64,000 nucleotides of DNA. It comes from Streptomyces sp. R44. GTDB taxonomy: Bacteria; Actinomycetota; Actinomycetes; Streptomycetales; Streptomycetaceae. The stretch is from positions 4,898,001-4,962,000 of the forward strand of contig NZ_CP163444.1 of NCBI RefSeq assembly GCF_041053105.1. The letters are read 5' to 3'. Below are positions 52,149 to 60,917 of the stretch, in pieces (position 1 is the stretch's first letter; each line of letters starts with the position of its first letter). The position numbers were made by a program, and so were the translations under genes. The notes below the pieces were generated by a model. That model was not told the DNA's origin and ran no database searches. It saw nothing but the letters and a program-made list of their open reading frames with translations.

Positions 52149-53048
52149 GTGGACTTCCGACTCACGGAGGACCAGCGGGCGCTGCGGACGGGGGTGCGGG
52201 AGCTGCTCGCGCGGCTCTTCGACCGGGAGGCGCTGCGGAGCGCCGTCTCCGCCGGGCGGCTCGACCGGGACCTCTGGCGGGAGCTCGGCGACGCCGGGTT
52301 CTTCGCGCTGCGGCTCCCGGAGGCGGAGGGGGGCGTCGGGCTCGGGCTGCCCGAGGCGGTCCTCGTCTTCGAGGAGGCGGGGAGGGTGCTGCTGCCGGGG
52401 CCGGTGGTGGCGACGCACCTTGCGGCGGGTTCCGTGCCGGGGGCGGCGGAGGGGGCTGTCGTGGTGACCTCTGTGGACGAGGGGCTGGTCCCTTGGCTGG
52501 ACGAGGCCGATGTGGTGGTGGGTGATGTCACGGGTGCGGTGTCCGTGCGGTCGGTCGATCCGCTGACGCCGCTCCATCGGGTGCCCGGCACCGGGGGTTG
52601 TGCCCACCCGTTCCGCCCTGCGGAACGCCTGCCCACAACGGGGGCGGCGGAGGCCACTCTCCTCACCGCCGCCGAACAAGTGGGCAGTGCGCAGGCCACC
52701 ACCGACGCGGCGGTGGCGTACGCGCGGACGCGGGCGCAGTTCGGGCAGGTCATCGGGGGGTTTCAGGCCGTGAAGCATCTCTGCGCCGGGATGCTCGTGC
52801 GGGTCGAGCTCGCGCGGGCCGCCGTGTGGGCCGCCGCCGTCACCGGTGATCCCGTCGAGATCGCCGGGGCCAAGCTGCTCGCCGACGGCGCGGCGGTCCG
52901 CAACGCGCGGGACTGTCTTCAGGTGCACGGGGGGATGGGGTTCACCTGGGAGGCCGACGTCCACCTGCATCTGAAGCGGGCCTGGGTGCGGGCCGAGCTG
53001 GGGATGACCGCCGCCCGGGCCGAGGAGACGGTGGCCGCGGGACTGTAG
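52149..53048 (+). CDS. Acyl-CoA dehydrogenase, second subunit, with an inserted repeat
   Basis: 299 residues, shorter than a usual dehydrogenase (about 350-380), with an N-terminal domain (LTEDQRALRTGVRELLARLF), a much reduced beta domain and a C-terminal domain (ARTRAQFGQVIGGFQAVKHL, LQVHGGMGFTWEADVHLHLK, with the likely catalytic Glu). Residues about 151-164 (CAHPFRPAERLPTT) are encoded by a copy of the dispersed hairpin repeat and have no counterpart in the family. GTG 52149 lies seven bases after the previous stop. It is likely the partner of the preceding subunit. Confidence 0.88.
   Translation: MDFRLTEDQRALRTGVRELLARLFDREALRSAVSAGRLDRDLWRELGDAGFFALRLPEAEGGVGLGLPEAVLVFEEAGRVLLPGPVVATHLAAGSVPGAAEGAVVVTSVDEGLVPWLDEADVVVGDVTGAVSVRSVDPLTPLHRVPGTGGCAHPFRPAERLPTTGAAEATLLTAAEQVGSAQATTDAAVAYARTRAQFGQVIGGFQAVKHLCAGMLVRVELARAAVWAAAVTGDPVEIAGAKLLADGAAVRNARDCLQVHGGMGFTWEADVHLHLKRAWVRAELGMTAARAEETVAAGL
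52597..52639. repeat. Short copy of the dispersed hairpin repeat inside a coding sequence
   Basis: GTTGTGCCCACCCGTTCCGC, a 3-base loop, then GCGGAACGCCTGCCCACAAC: a 43-base near-perfect hairpin matching the right ends of the repeats at 45.7 and 62.9 kb. It keeps the reading frame of the acyl-CoA dehydrogenase gene. Confidence 0.75.
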
Positions 53049-53400
53049 CGCTGCGCGTGCGACGCGTCACGGAATGTTGATATCGGGTTGTGTCCTTCGG
53101 TGGGGCCGTCACGGCCCGGAGTCGGCCTCCGCCTCCGGTACGCTCCGTGGGATGCGAGTGCTCGTTGGCCCGGATCGTCCCGGTGTCGCCCCTGTGGTGG
53201 CTCCGCGGCCGGGAATGCCCGCCGCTCGCGCCCGGCGTTCGACTACCCGCAGCGTGCGTCGCACAGTATGGACCATGCGTACTCCTTCGCGCTGGAATAT
53301 GCCCGAAGCGCTTGTTGCGGTGACTGTACGTCAACCATGCTGTCCCACAAGGGAATCACGTTCCGTAAAGGTGTGTCCGCCGGTTCGGATGGTGTGAGCG
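53049..53400. other. 352-base region without a supported gene
   Basis: Two overlapping short frames run through it, but neither shows a domain or consistent codon bias. It probably holds the promoter of the HATPase gene at 53401. Confidence 0.4.
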
Positions 53401-53844
53401 GTGCAGGTGCTTCAGGTTCAGTTGGAGGTCGGGCCGGACCCGGCAGAGGTGGGACGAGCCCGGAGGTGGGCCCGGTCGCGGCTCGCCGGGTCGGGCATAG
53501 GGGACGACGAGCCGCTCGCCGAGACGCTGGTGCTGCTCATCTCCGAGCTCGTGACCAACGCCGTGGTGCACACGGGCTGCCCGGCCGTGCTGCGGATGCT
53601 GTTCGCCGCGGAGGGCAGCGGGGTGCGGGTCGAGGTCGCCGACGCGAGCGACCGGCCGCCGCGGCCCCGGCATGCGGAGGGCGACGACACCAACGGACGC
53701 GGCCTGGAGCTCGTGGACGGGCTCGCGGACCGGTGGGGCTGGCAGCCGGAGGGCGCCGGCAAGAGCATCTGGTGCGAGGTGGACCGGGTCGCGCCCGTGC
53801 CGACGACGGTGTCGACGCTGTCGCCCGGCCGGGTGCGCTGTTGA
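53401..53844 (+). CDS. HATPase-domain regulatory protein (RsbW-like anti-sigma kinase family)
   Basis: 147 residues with the GHKL ATPase boxes: LLISELVTNAVVHTG (N box) near residue 47, VRVEVADASDRPP near 75 and DTNGRGLELVDGLADRWGW (G box) near 96. Streptomycetes have dozens of these proteins; they phosphorylate STAS antagonists or bind sigma factors. The STAS gene at 47726 is the nearest candidate partner. GTG 53401. Confidence 0.88.
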   Translation: MQVLQVQLEVGPDPAEVGRARRWARSRLAGSGIGDDEPLAETLVLLISELVTNAVVHTGCPAVLRMLFAAEGSGVRVEVADASDRPPRPRHAEGDDTNGRGLELVDGLADRWGWQPEGAGKSIWCEVDRVAPVPTTVSTLSPGRVRC

Positions 53845-54028
53845 CGATTCGTTCCGTTTTGCCCACTCTGTTGTGAGCGATTCGTGGCGAGGGGAGCCGA
53901 GGGCCGTGTCCCTCGGCGTGTGCGGGTCGCGGCCGGGTGGCGGCGGGCCGTGCCGTGCTCGGGGCGCGTGCGAGCGCGCCGCCGCCCGAGGGGGATCGCG
54001 TGCGAGCGCGCCGCCGCCCCGCGAGGTC

Positions 54029-54955
54029 CTACAGGATGGCCACCGGGGCCACCGGTGTGCCCGTGCCGCCGACGAAGGGCTCGGGCATCGCGGAGAGCAG
54101 GAAGGCGTAGCGCCCTTCTTGTGCACAGGCTGTGGACAGAGCCTCCAGATTCCAGTTCTGCCCCTGGAGCATCCCCATCTCGACCAGGTCGAGGGCGTGC
54201 ACGGGCAGCCAGAGGTCCTCGATCTCGGGCGGGAAGATCTCGAACGTGAGCGTGTCGTTGGCGACAGCGGCGACGTCATGGGCGTGGAACCACTCCGGCG
54301 TACGGACCGAGAGCCCCGGTGACGGGAACGCGTAGCCGTGCTTGTCCCCGGCCAGGTAGCTCTGGATCTGCCCGGTCCGTACGAGGACGACGTCCCCGGA
54401 CCGTACGGTCACCCCGCCGAACTCCGCCGCCTCGTCGAGGTCCTCCGGGGTGACGGCGTGGTCGCCCGGCAGCCGGTCCACGCCCTTCGCGGCGGCCACG
54501 TCCAGGAGCACCCCGCGGCTGACGAGGTGGCGGGCCGTGTGGATGCCGCTGAACTCGGAGCGGCCGTGCGGGGTGATGGTCGCGGCGGGGCGGCCGTTGT
54601 AGATGCGGCCCGAGTGGGAGACGTGCGTCAGGGCGTCCCAGTGGGTGCCGGCCTGGAGCCCGAGGGTCACGGCGTCGTCGCTGGTGGCGACCGTGCCGGG
54701 GCCGAAGAGCTCCTGGTTGACCTGGACCATGACGTGGAGCGGGTTGACCCTGCCCGGGATCATGCCGGTCTGCACGCCGTCCTGCTTGAGGTCGAGGGCG
54801 AGCGGGACGCGGTGGCCGGTGCGGACGGTGGCGACGGCCTCGCGCACGACCTCGTCGGTGACGAGGTTGAGGGTGCCGATCTCGTCGTCCTGGCCCCAGC
54901 GGCCCCAGTTGTTGATGCGCTTGGCGATCTCGTGGAAGGCGGCGGGAAGAGACAT
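54029..54955 (-). CDS. Cyclase-family (kynurenine formamidase-like) metal hydrolase
   Basis: 308 residues. The metal-binding motif of the family, HxGTHxD-like, is seen as LQAGTHWDALTHV near residue 102, with a second element near SGDVVLVRTGQ. It hydrolyses or cyclises a small acid or amide. ATG 54955. It is divergent from the SDR gene and two regulon-type sites lie between, which places it in the same pathway as the flanking dehydrogenases. Confidence 0.88.
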   Translation of the reverse strand: MSLPAAFHEIAKRINNWGRWGQDDEIGTLNLVTDEVVREAVATVRTGHRVPLALDLKQDGVQTGMIPGRVNPLHVMVQVNQELFGPGTVATSDDAVTLGLQAGTHWDALTHVSHSGRIYNGRPAATITPHGRSEFSGIHTARHLVSRGVLLDVAAAKGVDRLPGDHAVTPEDLDEAAEFGGVTVRSGDVVLVRTGQIQSYLAGDKHGYAFPSPGLSVRTPEWFHAHDVAAVANDTLTFEIFPPEIEDLWLPVHALDLVEMGMLQGQNWNLEALSTACAQEGRYAFLLSAMPEPFVGGTGTPVAPVAIL

Positions 54956-54985
54956 CGGGGCCTCCGGGGTCTTGTTTTCCGGTAT

Positions 54986-55034
54986 CTGACGGACCGTAGA
55001 ATCCTGACGACGAACGAATCTAACGGACCGTCAG
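54986..55034. promoter_or_regulatory. Two regulon operators between cyclase and SDR genes
   Basis: CTAACGGACCGTCAG (55020-55034) matches CTGACG-N3-CGTCAG with one mismatch. CTGACGGACCGTAG (from 54986) has an intact left half and a degraded right half. Both lie in the 101-base divergent promoter. Confidence 0.6.
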
Positions 55035-55056
55035 AAAGTGCGGGAAGGGGCCGGGC

Positions 55057-55989
55057 GTGGGGAACTTCTTGGCTGGCAAGGTCGTCGCCGTGACGGGAGC
55101 GGGGCGCGGCATCGGCCGCGCCGTCGCCCTCGCCTGCGCGGCGGAGGGCGCGAAGGTCGTCGTCAACGACTACGGGGTGTCGATCGAGGGCGGCGAGCCG
55201 ACCTCGGAGGTCGCGACCTCGGTCGTGAAGGAGATCGAGGCGGCGGGCGGATCGGCGGTGGCCGTCGCCGACGACATCTCCACCATGGCGGGCGGACAGC
55301 GGATCGTCGACGTCGCCCTCGCCGAGTACGGGCGGATCGACGGGGTCGTGTGCGTCGCCGGCATCCTGCGCGAGCGGATGCTCTTCAACATGTCCGAGGA
55401 GGAGTGGGACCCCGTCGTCGCCACCCACCTGAAGGGCACCTTCACCGTCTTCCGGGCCGCGTCCGCCGTCATGCGCAAGCAGGGCGGCGGGACGCTCATC
55501 GGCTTCACCAGCGGCAACCACCAGGGCTCCGTCGCCCAGGCCAACTACTCGGCCGCGAAGGGCGGGATCATCTCGCTCGTCCGCAGCGCGGCCCTCGGCC
55601 TCCACAAGTACGGCGTCACCGCGAACGCCGTCGCGCCCGTGGCCCGCACCCGGATGTCCGCGAACGTCCCCATGGAGCTCAAGGAGATCGGAGAGCCGGA
55701 GGACGTCGCCGCGCTCGTCGTCTACCTGCTGAGCGAGCGGGCCCGCGAGGAGAGGATCACCGGCCAGGTGTACACGATCGCCGGACCCAAGATCGCGGTC
55801 TGGGCCCAGCCGAGGGAGCTGCGCGCCGGGTACGCGGAGGGCGGCGGCTGGACCCCCGAACGCATCGCGGACTTCCTGCCCGGGACGGTCGGGACGGACC
55901 CCATGCCGATGCTGGCGCAGCTGGAGGAGATGGCGAGGGCGGCGGCCGCCGGCGAGCGCCCCAACACGGGCAGGGGGAACGGATCATGA
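55057..55989 (+). CDS. Short-chain dehydrogenase/reductase
   Basis: 310 residues. Cofactor motif TGAGRGIG (residues 13-20), NDYGVS for NAD(H) choice, catalytic Ser in FTSGNHQG and YSAAK near 166. The C-terminus is extended by about 60 residues beyond the classical 250, as in MFE-2/HSD17B4-like reductases acting on 3-hydroxyacyl-CoA. GTG 55057. Coupled to the alcohol dehydrogenase gene (ATGA). Confidence 0.92.
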   Translation: MGNFLAGKVVAVTGAGRGIGRAVALACAAEGAKVVVNDYGVSIEGGEPTSEVATSVVKEIEAAGGSAVAVADDISTMAGGQRIVDVALAEYGRIDGVVCVAGILRERMLFNMSEEEWDPVVATHLKGTFTVFRAASAVMRKQGGGTLIGFTSGNHQGSVAQANYSAAKGGIISLVRSAALGLHKYGVTANAVAPVARTRMSANVPMELKEIGEPEDVAALVVYLLSERAREERITGQVYTIAGPKIAVWAQPRELRAGYAEGGGWTPERIADFLPGTVGTDPMPMLAQLEEMARAAAAGERPNTGRGNGS

Positions 55990-57041
55990 GAGGCGTCGTC
56001 TTCGACGGGAAGCAGGTCCAGGTCGTCGACGACCTGGAGGTACGGGACCCGGGGCCGGGGGAGGTGCTCGTCGGCATAGCCGCTGCCGGGCTCTGCCACA
56101 GCGACCTGTCCGTCATCGACGGGACCATCCCCTTCCCCCCGCCCGTCGTCCTCGGCCACGAGGGCGCCGGGGTCGTCGAGGCCGTGGGCCCGGGGGTCAC
56201 GCACGTCGCCCCCGGCGACCACGTCGCCCTGTCCACGCTCGCGAACTGCGGCGCCTGCGCCGACTGCGACCGGGGCCGGCCGACCATGTGCCGGAAGGCG
56301 ATCGGGATGCCGGGGCAGCCGTTCTCACGAGCGTCGACCGGGCAGCCGCTGTTCCAGTTCGCGTCCAACTCGTCCTTCGCCGAACGGACCGTCGTCAAGG
56401 CCGTCCAGGCCGTGAAGATCCCGCAGGACATCCCGCTGACCTCCGCCGCCCTCATGGGCTGCGGCGTCCTCACCGGCGTCGGGGCCGTACTCAACCGGGC
56501 GAAGGTCGGCCGCGGCGAGACCGTCGTCGTCATCGGCACCGGCGGCATCGGCCTCAACGTCCTCCAGGGCGCCCGGATCGCGGGCGCGCTGACGATCGTC
56601 GCCGTCGACACCAACCCGGAGAAGGAGGCGGTGGCCCGGCAGTTCGGGGCGACGCACTTCCTCGCCTCCACCGACGGGGTACGGGACATCCTGCCCACGG
56701 GCGCCGACCACGTCTTCGAGTGCGTCGGTCACACGGGGCTCGTCCGGACCGCGATCGACCTCCTCGACCGGCACGGCCAGGCGATCCTGCTCGGCATGAC
56801 CGCGCCGAAGGCGGAGGCGAGCTTCCTGCCGGCCGCGATGTTCCTGGACAAGTCGATCCTGGGCTGCCGGTACGGCTCCTCACGCCCGCAGAAGGACATC
56901 GCCCTGTACGCGGAGCTCTACCGCTCGGGAACCCTGCTCCTGGACGAACTGGTCACGGCGACGTACCCGGTGGAGGACTTCGCCCGAGCGACGGAGGACG
57001 CGGAGCGGGGGAGGGTGGCGCGGGGGGTCCTCACGTTCTGA
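55986..57041 (+). CDS. Zinc-dependent alcohol dehydrogenase
   Basis: 351 residues of the MDR family. The catalytic zinc ligands are Cys in GLCHSD (near 35) and HEGAG; the structural zinc has four Cys in CGACADCDRGRPTMC (near 88-102). The Rossmann motif is GTGGIGLNVLQGARIAG near 180. It oxidises an alcohol or reduces an aldehyde of the pathway. Follows the SDR gene with ATGA overlap and ends just before a hairpin repeat. Confidence 0.92.
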   Translation: MRGVVFDGKQVQVVDDLEVRDPGPGEVLVGIAAAGLCHSDLSVIDGTIPFPPPVVLGHEGAGVVEAVGPGVTHVAPGDHVALSTLANCGACADCDRGRPTMCRKAIGMPGQPFSRASTGQPLFQFASNSSFAERTVVKAVQAVKIPQDIPLTSAALMGCGVLTGVGAVLNRAKVGRGETVVVIGTGGIGLNVLQGARIAGALTIVAVDTNPEKEAVARQFGATHFLASTDGVRDILPTGADHVFECVGHTGLVRTAIDLLDRHGQAILLGMTAPKAEASFLPAAMFLDKSILGCRYGSSRPQKDIALYAELYRSGTLLLDELVTATYPVEDFARATEDAERGRVARGVLTF

Positions 57042-57054
57042 GCCCACCCCCCCC

Positions 57055-57294
57055 GTGTGGGCAATCGTCCCGCAGGGCGGGACGGGTGGGCACACGGGAC
57101 GGCGCCCTCTCGCGGCGCCTCCGCGTTCCGCGCCCTGACCCGCACCCCGTGCACCGAGCTGGTGGTGCGGGTCGGGGCGCGGAAGCCTCTGGCGCCGGCA
57201 AGGGCGCCGTCCGTGTGCCCACCCTCCCCCAAGCTCTCGGCTTCGCTCGAGCAGGGGGGACCCCCACGCCCCTTGCGGAACGCATGCCCACAAC
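57055..57294. repeat. Dispersed long-hairpin repeat, copy at 57.1 kb
   Basis: Left end GTGTGGGCAATCGTCCCGC (57055 on). The right end is interrupted by CTCCCCCAAGCTCTCGGCTT and further bases to the CCCCCACG motif (about 57224-57269), itself a common Streptomyces palindrome, before GCGGAACGCATGCCCACAAC. The inner arms match those of the 45.5-kb copy. Confidence 0.7.
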
Positions 57295-57334
57295 GGGGTG
57301 GGCCCAGGGCCCGCGCGGCCGTTAGCGTCCCCGC

Positions 57335-58555
57335 ATGTCCTACCGCGAGCTCGCCACCCGCCCCGTCCTCGTCTGGTCCGCCGTCATGGTCACCGGTCGG
57401 CTGCCCGTCGCCATGGCGCCGCTCGCGCTCGTGTTCCTCGTGCGGGAGCGGCCCGGGGGCTACACGCTCGGGGCCGTCCTCGCCGCCGCGTACGTCCTCG
57501 GGGAGATCGTCGCCGCGCCCGTCCTCGGCATGCGGCTCGACCCCGAACGGGCCCGGCCGCAGCTCGTCGTCGGGCTCGCGGCCGGTGCCGTCGGGTTCGC
57601 CGGGCTCGGGCTCGCGCCCGGCGCCCACCCCGTCGTCCTCGCCGCCCTCGCGCTGCTCGCGGGCGCCGGACCCGCCGCCGTGCCCGGCGCGCTGCGGGCG
57701 CTGCTCACCAGCCTCGTCCCGGAACGGGCCGTCACCCAGGCGATGAGCATGGAGTCGATGCTGACCTTCGGGATCTGGGCGGCCGCGCCCGCGCTCACCA
57801 CGGGTCTGGCGCTCGGCGTCGCCCCCGCCGTACCGCTCCTTCTCCAGGGCTCCCTGATGGGGCTTTCCGTGGCCGGGCTGTGGCTGCTGCCGGCCGGCTG
57901 GGCCGCCGCCGCGCGGGAGGAGGGTGCCTCGATGCGGCGGGCGCTGCTGCGGGCCTGGCCGGTGTACGTCCTGGGTGCCGCCGGTCTCACCCTGCTCGCA
58001 CTCGCCGAGCTGATCCTGCCCGCGCTCCTCGAACAGCGCGGGATCGACATCCGCTGGGCGGGTCCGCTGCTCGCCGGGTTCTCGATCGGCTCGGCGGTCG
58101 GCGCGTTCGTGTACGGCCTCCGGGGGAGCTGGCCCGGCCCCCTGGCCGTGCAGTCCCTGGTCCTGGTCCTCGCGGTGGCCGCGGGCGTCGCCCTGGTCGC
58201 CGTACTGCCCTGGACGACGGCCATCGCGGTCGCGCTCGTGGCCGCCGGGCTGCTCCAGGCGCCCGCGAGCCTCACCCGGAACCTGGCGCTGCGGCAGGTG
58301 CTCCCGCCGGGCGCGCTGGCCGCCGGGTACTCGCTCATGTACGCGGCGGTGGGCGCGGGTTACGCGGCCAGCGGCACCCTCGCGGGCGGGCTCCTGAAGG
58401 TGGTGGCGCCGTCGACGGCGATCCTCTGGGGGGTGGGCCTGACGGTGCTGCTCACGGCGGTCGGCGCGGCGGGGGAGTGGCGGCTCGCCGGGCTCGCCCC
58501 GGCGTCTCAGACGGAAGAGTCCGCGCCCGTCGAGGCGCGGAAGGTCCGCCGGTAG
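57335..58555 (+). CDS. MFS transporter
   Basis: 406 residues with 12 predicted membrane helices and the Pro/Ala-rich pattern of small actinobacterial MFS exporters. The start of the protein is SYRELATRPVLVWSAVMVTG. No substrate clue. ATG 57335. Its last 49 bases overlap the convergent GlxA-like gene. Confidence 0.88.
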   Translation: MSYRELATRPVLVWSAVMVTGRLPVAMAPLALVFLVRERPGGYTLGAVLAAAYVLGEIVAAPVLGMRLDPERARPQLVVGLAAGAVGFAGLGLAPGAHPVVLAALALLAGAGPAAVPGALRALLTSLVPERAVTQAMSMESMLTFGIWAAAPALTTGLALGVAPAVPLLLQGSLMGLSVAGLWLLPAGWAAAAREEGASMRRALLRAWPVYVLGAAGLTLLALAELILPALLEQRGIDIRWAGPLLAGFSIGSAVGAFVYGLRGSWPGPLAVQSLVLVLAVAAGVALVAVLPWTTAIAVALVAAGLLQAPASLTRNLALRQVLPPGALAAGYSLMYAAVGAGYAASGTLAGGLLKVVAPSTAILWGVGLTVLLTAVGAAGEWRLAGLAPASQTEESAPVEARKVRR

Positions 58556-59496
58556 GACGTCGGCGTCACCCCGATCGCCGTCATCAGGTGCACGCGCAGC
58601 GACTGGGCCGTGCCGAAGCCCGCGTCCTGGGCGACCCGGTCGACGGGCAGGGCGGTGGACTCCAGGAGGTGCCGGGCGCGTTCGACGCGCTGCTGGGTGA
58701 GCCACTGGCCGGGGCTGATGCCGACCTCGTCGCGGAAACGGCGCGTGAACGTCCGTACGCTCATCGACTCCTTCTCCGCCAGGTCCCGCAGCTGGATCGG
58801 CTCGTGGAGGTGGGCGAGCGCCCAGGCCCGCGCGGCGGTCGTGGTGTGCGTGCCGGCCTCCGGCAGGGGCCGCTCGATGTACTGGGCCTGGCCGCCGTCC
58901 CGGTGCGGCGGGACGACGGTCCTGCGGGCGACGTCGTTGGCGACGGCCGTGCCGTGGTCGCGGCGCACGATGTGCAGGCACAGGTCGATCCCGGCGGCCA
59001 CGCCGGCCGAGGTGAGGACGTCGCCGTCGTCGATGAACAGCACGTCCGCGTCGACCCGCACGCTCGGGAAGAGCCGCTGGAAGTGCTCGGCGGACGACCA
59101 GTGGGTGGTGGCCGGGCGCCCGTCGAGGAAACCGGCGGCGGCCAGGACGTACCCGCCGGTGCAGATGGAGACGAGACGGGTGCCGGGCCGGATCCGCGCG
59201 AGCGCCGCCGCCAGCTCCTCGGGGAGCCTGCCCTCGTCGTAGACCGGCCCGAGCTCGTACGAGGCGGGGACGACGACCGTGTCGGCGGTGGTGAGCGCCT
59301 CCGGGCCGTGCTCGACGTGGATCGAGAAGTCGGCGTCCGTCCGCACGGGACCGGCGGCCGGGGCGCAGGTGACGATCTCGTACAGCGGTCGGCCCTCGGA
59401 GTCCTTCGCGCGGCCGAAGATGCGGTGCGGGATGCCCAGCTCGAAGGGGAGGATGCCGGGCAGGGCGAGAACGGCGACGCGGTGCGGCTGCTGCAC
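58507..59496 (-). CDS. GlxA-type AraC-family regulator
   Basis: 329 residues. N-terminal DJ-1/PfpI amidotransferase-like domain (about 5-175, with the nucleophile-elbow Cys in VSICTGGYVLAAAG) and C-terminal AraC double HTH (about 225-315: MSVRTFTRRFRDEVGISPGQ, VAQDAGFGTAQSLRVHL). GTG 59496 has GGAGGGAG upstream. It is divergent from an MFS gene with two palindromes between, so it likely regulates that exporter. Confidence 0.9.
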   Translation of the reverse strand: MQQPHRVAVLALPGILPFELGIPHRIFGRAKDSEGRPLYEIVTCAPAAGPVRTDADFSIHVEHGPEALTTADTVVVPASYELGPVYDEGRLPEELAAALARIRPGTRLVSICTGGYVLAAAGFLDGRPATTHWSSAEHFQRLFPSVRVDADVLFIDDGDVLTSAGVAAGIDLCLHIVRRDHGTAVANDVARRTVVPPHRDGGQAQYIERPLPEAGTHTTTAARAWALAHLHEPIQLRDLAEKESMSVRTFTRRFRDEVGISPGQWLTQQRVERARHLLESTALPVDRVAQDAGFGTAQSLRVHLMTAIGVTPTSYRRTFRASTGADSSV

Positions 59497-59522
59497 GGGC
59501 GGTACTCCCTCCGTAAATCGCT

Positions 59523-59570
59523 GGTGGTCCAGACCACCTGCTGGTAGCTCTACTTGTCCGTGACGGACAA
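59523..59570. promoter_or_regulatory. Two palindromes in the GlxA/MFS divergent promoter
   Basis: GGTGGTC-CA-GACCACC (59523-59538) and TTGTCCGT-G-ACGGACAA (59554-59570). The second covers the start codon of the MFS gene, so binding there would block transcription or initiation directly. Confidence 0.55.
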
Positions 59571-60825
59571 CACGTACAAGTCTGAGGCCGCCGGGCGGAT
59601 TCCCGCCCCGGTCGAGCCGAACGCCCCGGTCGCGCCGCCCGCGCTGTGGAACCGTAACTTCCGGCTCTTCTTCGTCGCCCGGGGCGTCGCCGTCTTCGGC
59701 GAGGGCATGGTCCCGGTCGCCTTCGCCGCCGGACTCCTCGGCGCCGGCCACCCCGGCTCCACCGTCGGCTACGCGCTCGGCGGCTGGACCGCCGCCTTCG
59801 CGCTCTTCGTGCTCTTCGGTGGCGTCCTCGCCGACCGGTTCACCGCCCGCCGCATGATGATCCTCGCCGACCTGCTCCGGCTGCCCGGCGCGGTCGTCCT
59901 CGCCGTCTCCTTCACGCTCGGCAGCCCGCCGCTCTGGGCCGTGTACGCCCTGTCCGTGCTCAGCGGGATCGGCGCCGCGCTCTTCCAGCCGGGCGTCGCC
60001 TCCACCATCCCGCGCATCGCTCCCGACGTGCAGCGCGCCAACGCCGTCCTGCGGGTCGTCGAGGCCCTCATGACCATGGCGGGACCGGCCGCGGCGGGCC
60101 TGCTGGTCGCCCTGTGGAGCGCGGGCGCGGCCTTCGCCGTGAACGGCGTCACCTTCGCCGTCAGCGCCGTCTGCTTCCTGCTGATACGCCTCACGCCGAT
60201 CCCGTCCGACACCGCCCGGCGCGACTCCCTCGGCGCCGAACTCGTCGGCGGCTGGCGGGAGTTCCGCTCCCGGAACTGGCTGTGGGGCGTCATCTCCATC
60301 TGGACGGTGTACGGACTGACCGTCGCCGGACCGATGGTGCCGCTCACCGCGAGCCTGGTCACCGAGGACCACGGCTCCGCGGCGTACGGCGTGCTCATGG
60401 CCGTCAACGGCGCCGGCAGCGCGGTCGGCGGCCTCCTCGCGATCCGGCTGCGCCCGGGCCGCCCCCTCGCGTCGGGCGCGGTGGCGCTCCTGGGTCTGCC
60501 GGTGAACCTGGCCCTGCTCGGCCTGGGCGCCCCGGTGGTCCTGCTGGGGGCGGGCCAGTTCGTCGGCGGGGCGGCCTTCGCCTTCTGGCTGGTGATGTGG
60601 TCCACCTCGGTCCAGACGCACGTGCCGCAGGAGGCCCTGAACCGGATGCACGCGTACGACGTGGCCGGCTCGCTCCTGATGATGGGCGTCGGCCGCACCC
60701 TGTCGGGGCCGGTGGCGGCGGTGGTCGGTGCGGAGCGGGTGCTGCTGACGGGGGCGGGGATCGCGGTGCTCGTGGTGGCGGCGCTGCTGGTGGTGAGACC
60801 GATCAGAACGCTGCCGCGCGTGTAA
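59560..60825 (+). CDS. MFS transporter (drug-exporter-like)
   Basis: 421 residues with 12 membrane helices; conserved motif A-like GGVLADRFTARRMMI near residue 88. Resembles the MFS_3/enterobactin-exporter-like group. Start is GTG 59560 or TTG 59554; neither has a strong ribosome-binding site. Probably controlled by the divergent GlxA-like regulator. Confidence 0.88.
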   Translation: MTDNTYKSEAAGRIPAPVEPNAPVAPPALWNRNFRLFFVARGVAVFGEGMVPVAFAAGLLGAGHPGSTVGYALGGWTAAFALFVLFGGVLADRFTARRMMILADLLRLPGAVVLAVSFTLGSPPLWAVYALSVLSGIGAALFQPGVASTIPRIAPDVQRANAVLRVVEALMTMAGPAAAGLLVALWSAGAAFAVNGVTFAVSAVCFLLIRLTPIPSDTARRDSLGAELVGGWREFRSRNWLWGVISIWTVYGLTVAGPMVPLTASLVTEDHGSAAYGVLMAVNGAGSAVGGLLAIRLRPGRPLASGAVALLGLPVNLALLGLGAPVVLLGAGQFVGGAAFAFWLVMWSTSVQTHVPQEALNRMHAYDVAGSLLMMGVGRTLSGPVAAVVGAERVLLTGAGIAVLVVAALLVVRPIRTLPRV

Positions 60826-60917
60826 GTCCCCTGTCCCGCCCCGTGTCCCGATCCGTTGTCCCGATCCGTTGGAAACTTGTCATTCGGGCCAATGGCAGGG
60901 GGAGGGAGCGGCCCGGA

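Noticed and set aside
53074..53397. Two overlapping short plus-strand frames upstream of the HATPase gene
   Set aside because: Neither has a recognisable domain, a good start site, or the codon pattern of neighbouring genes.
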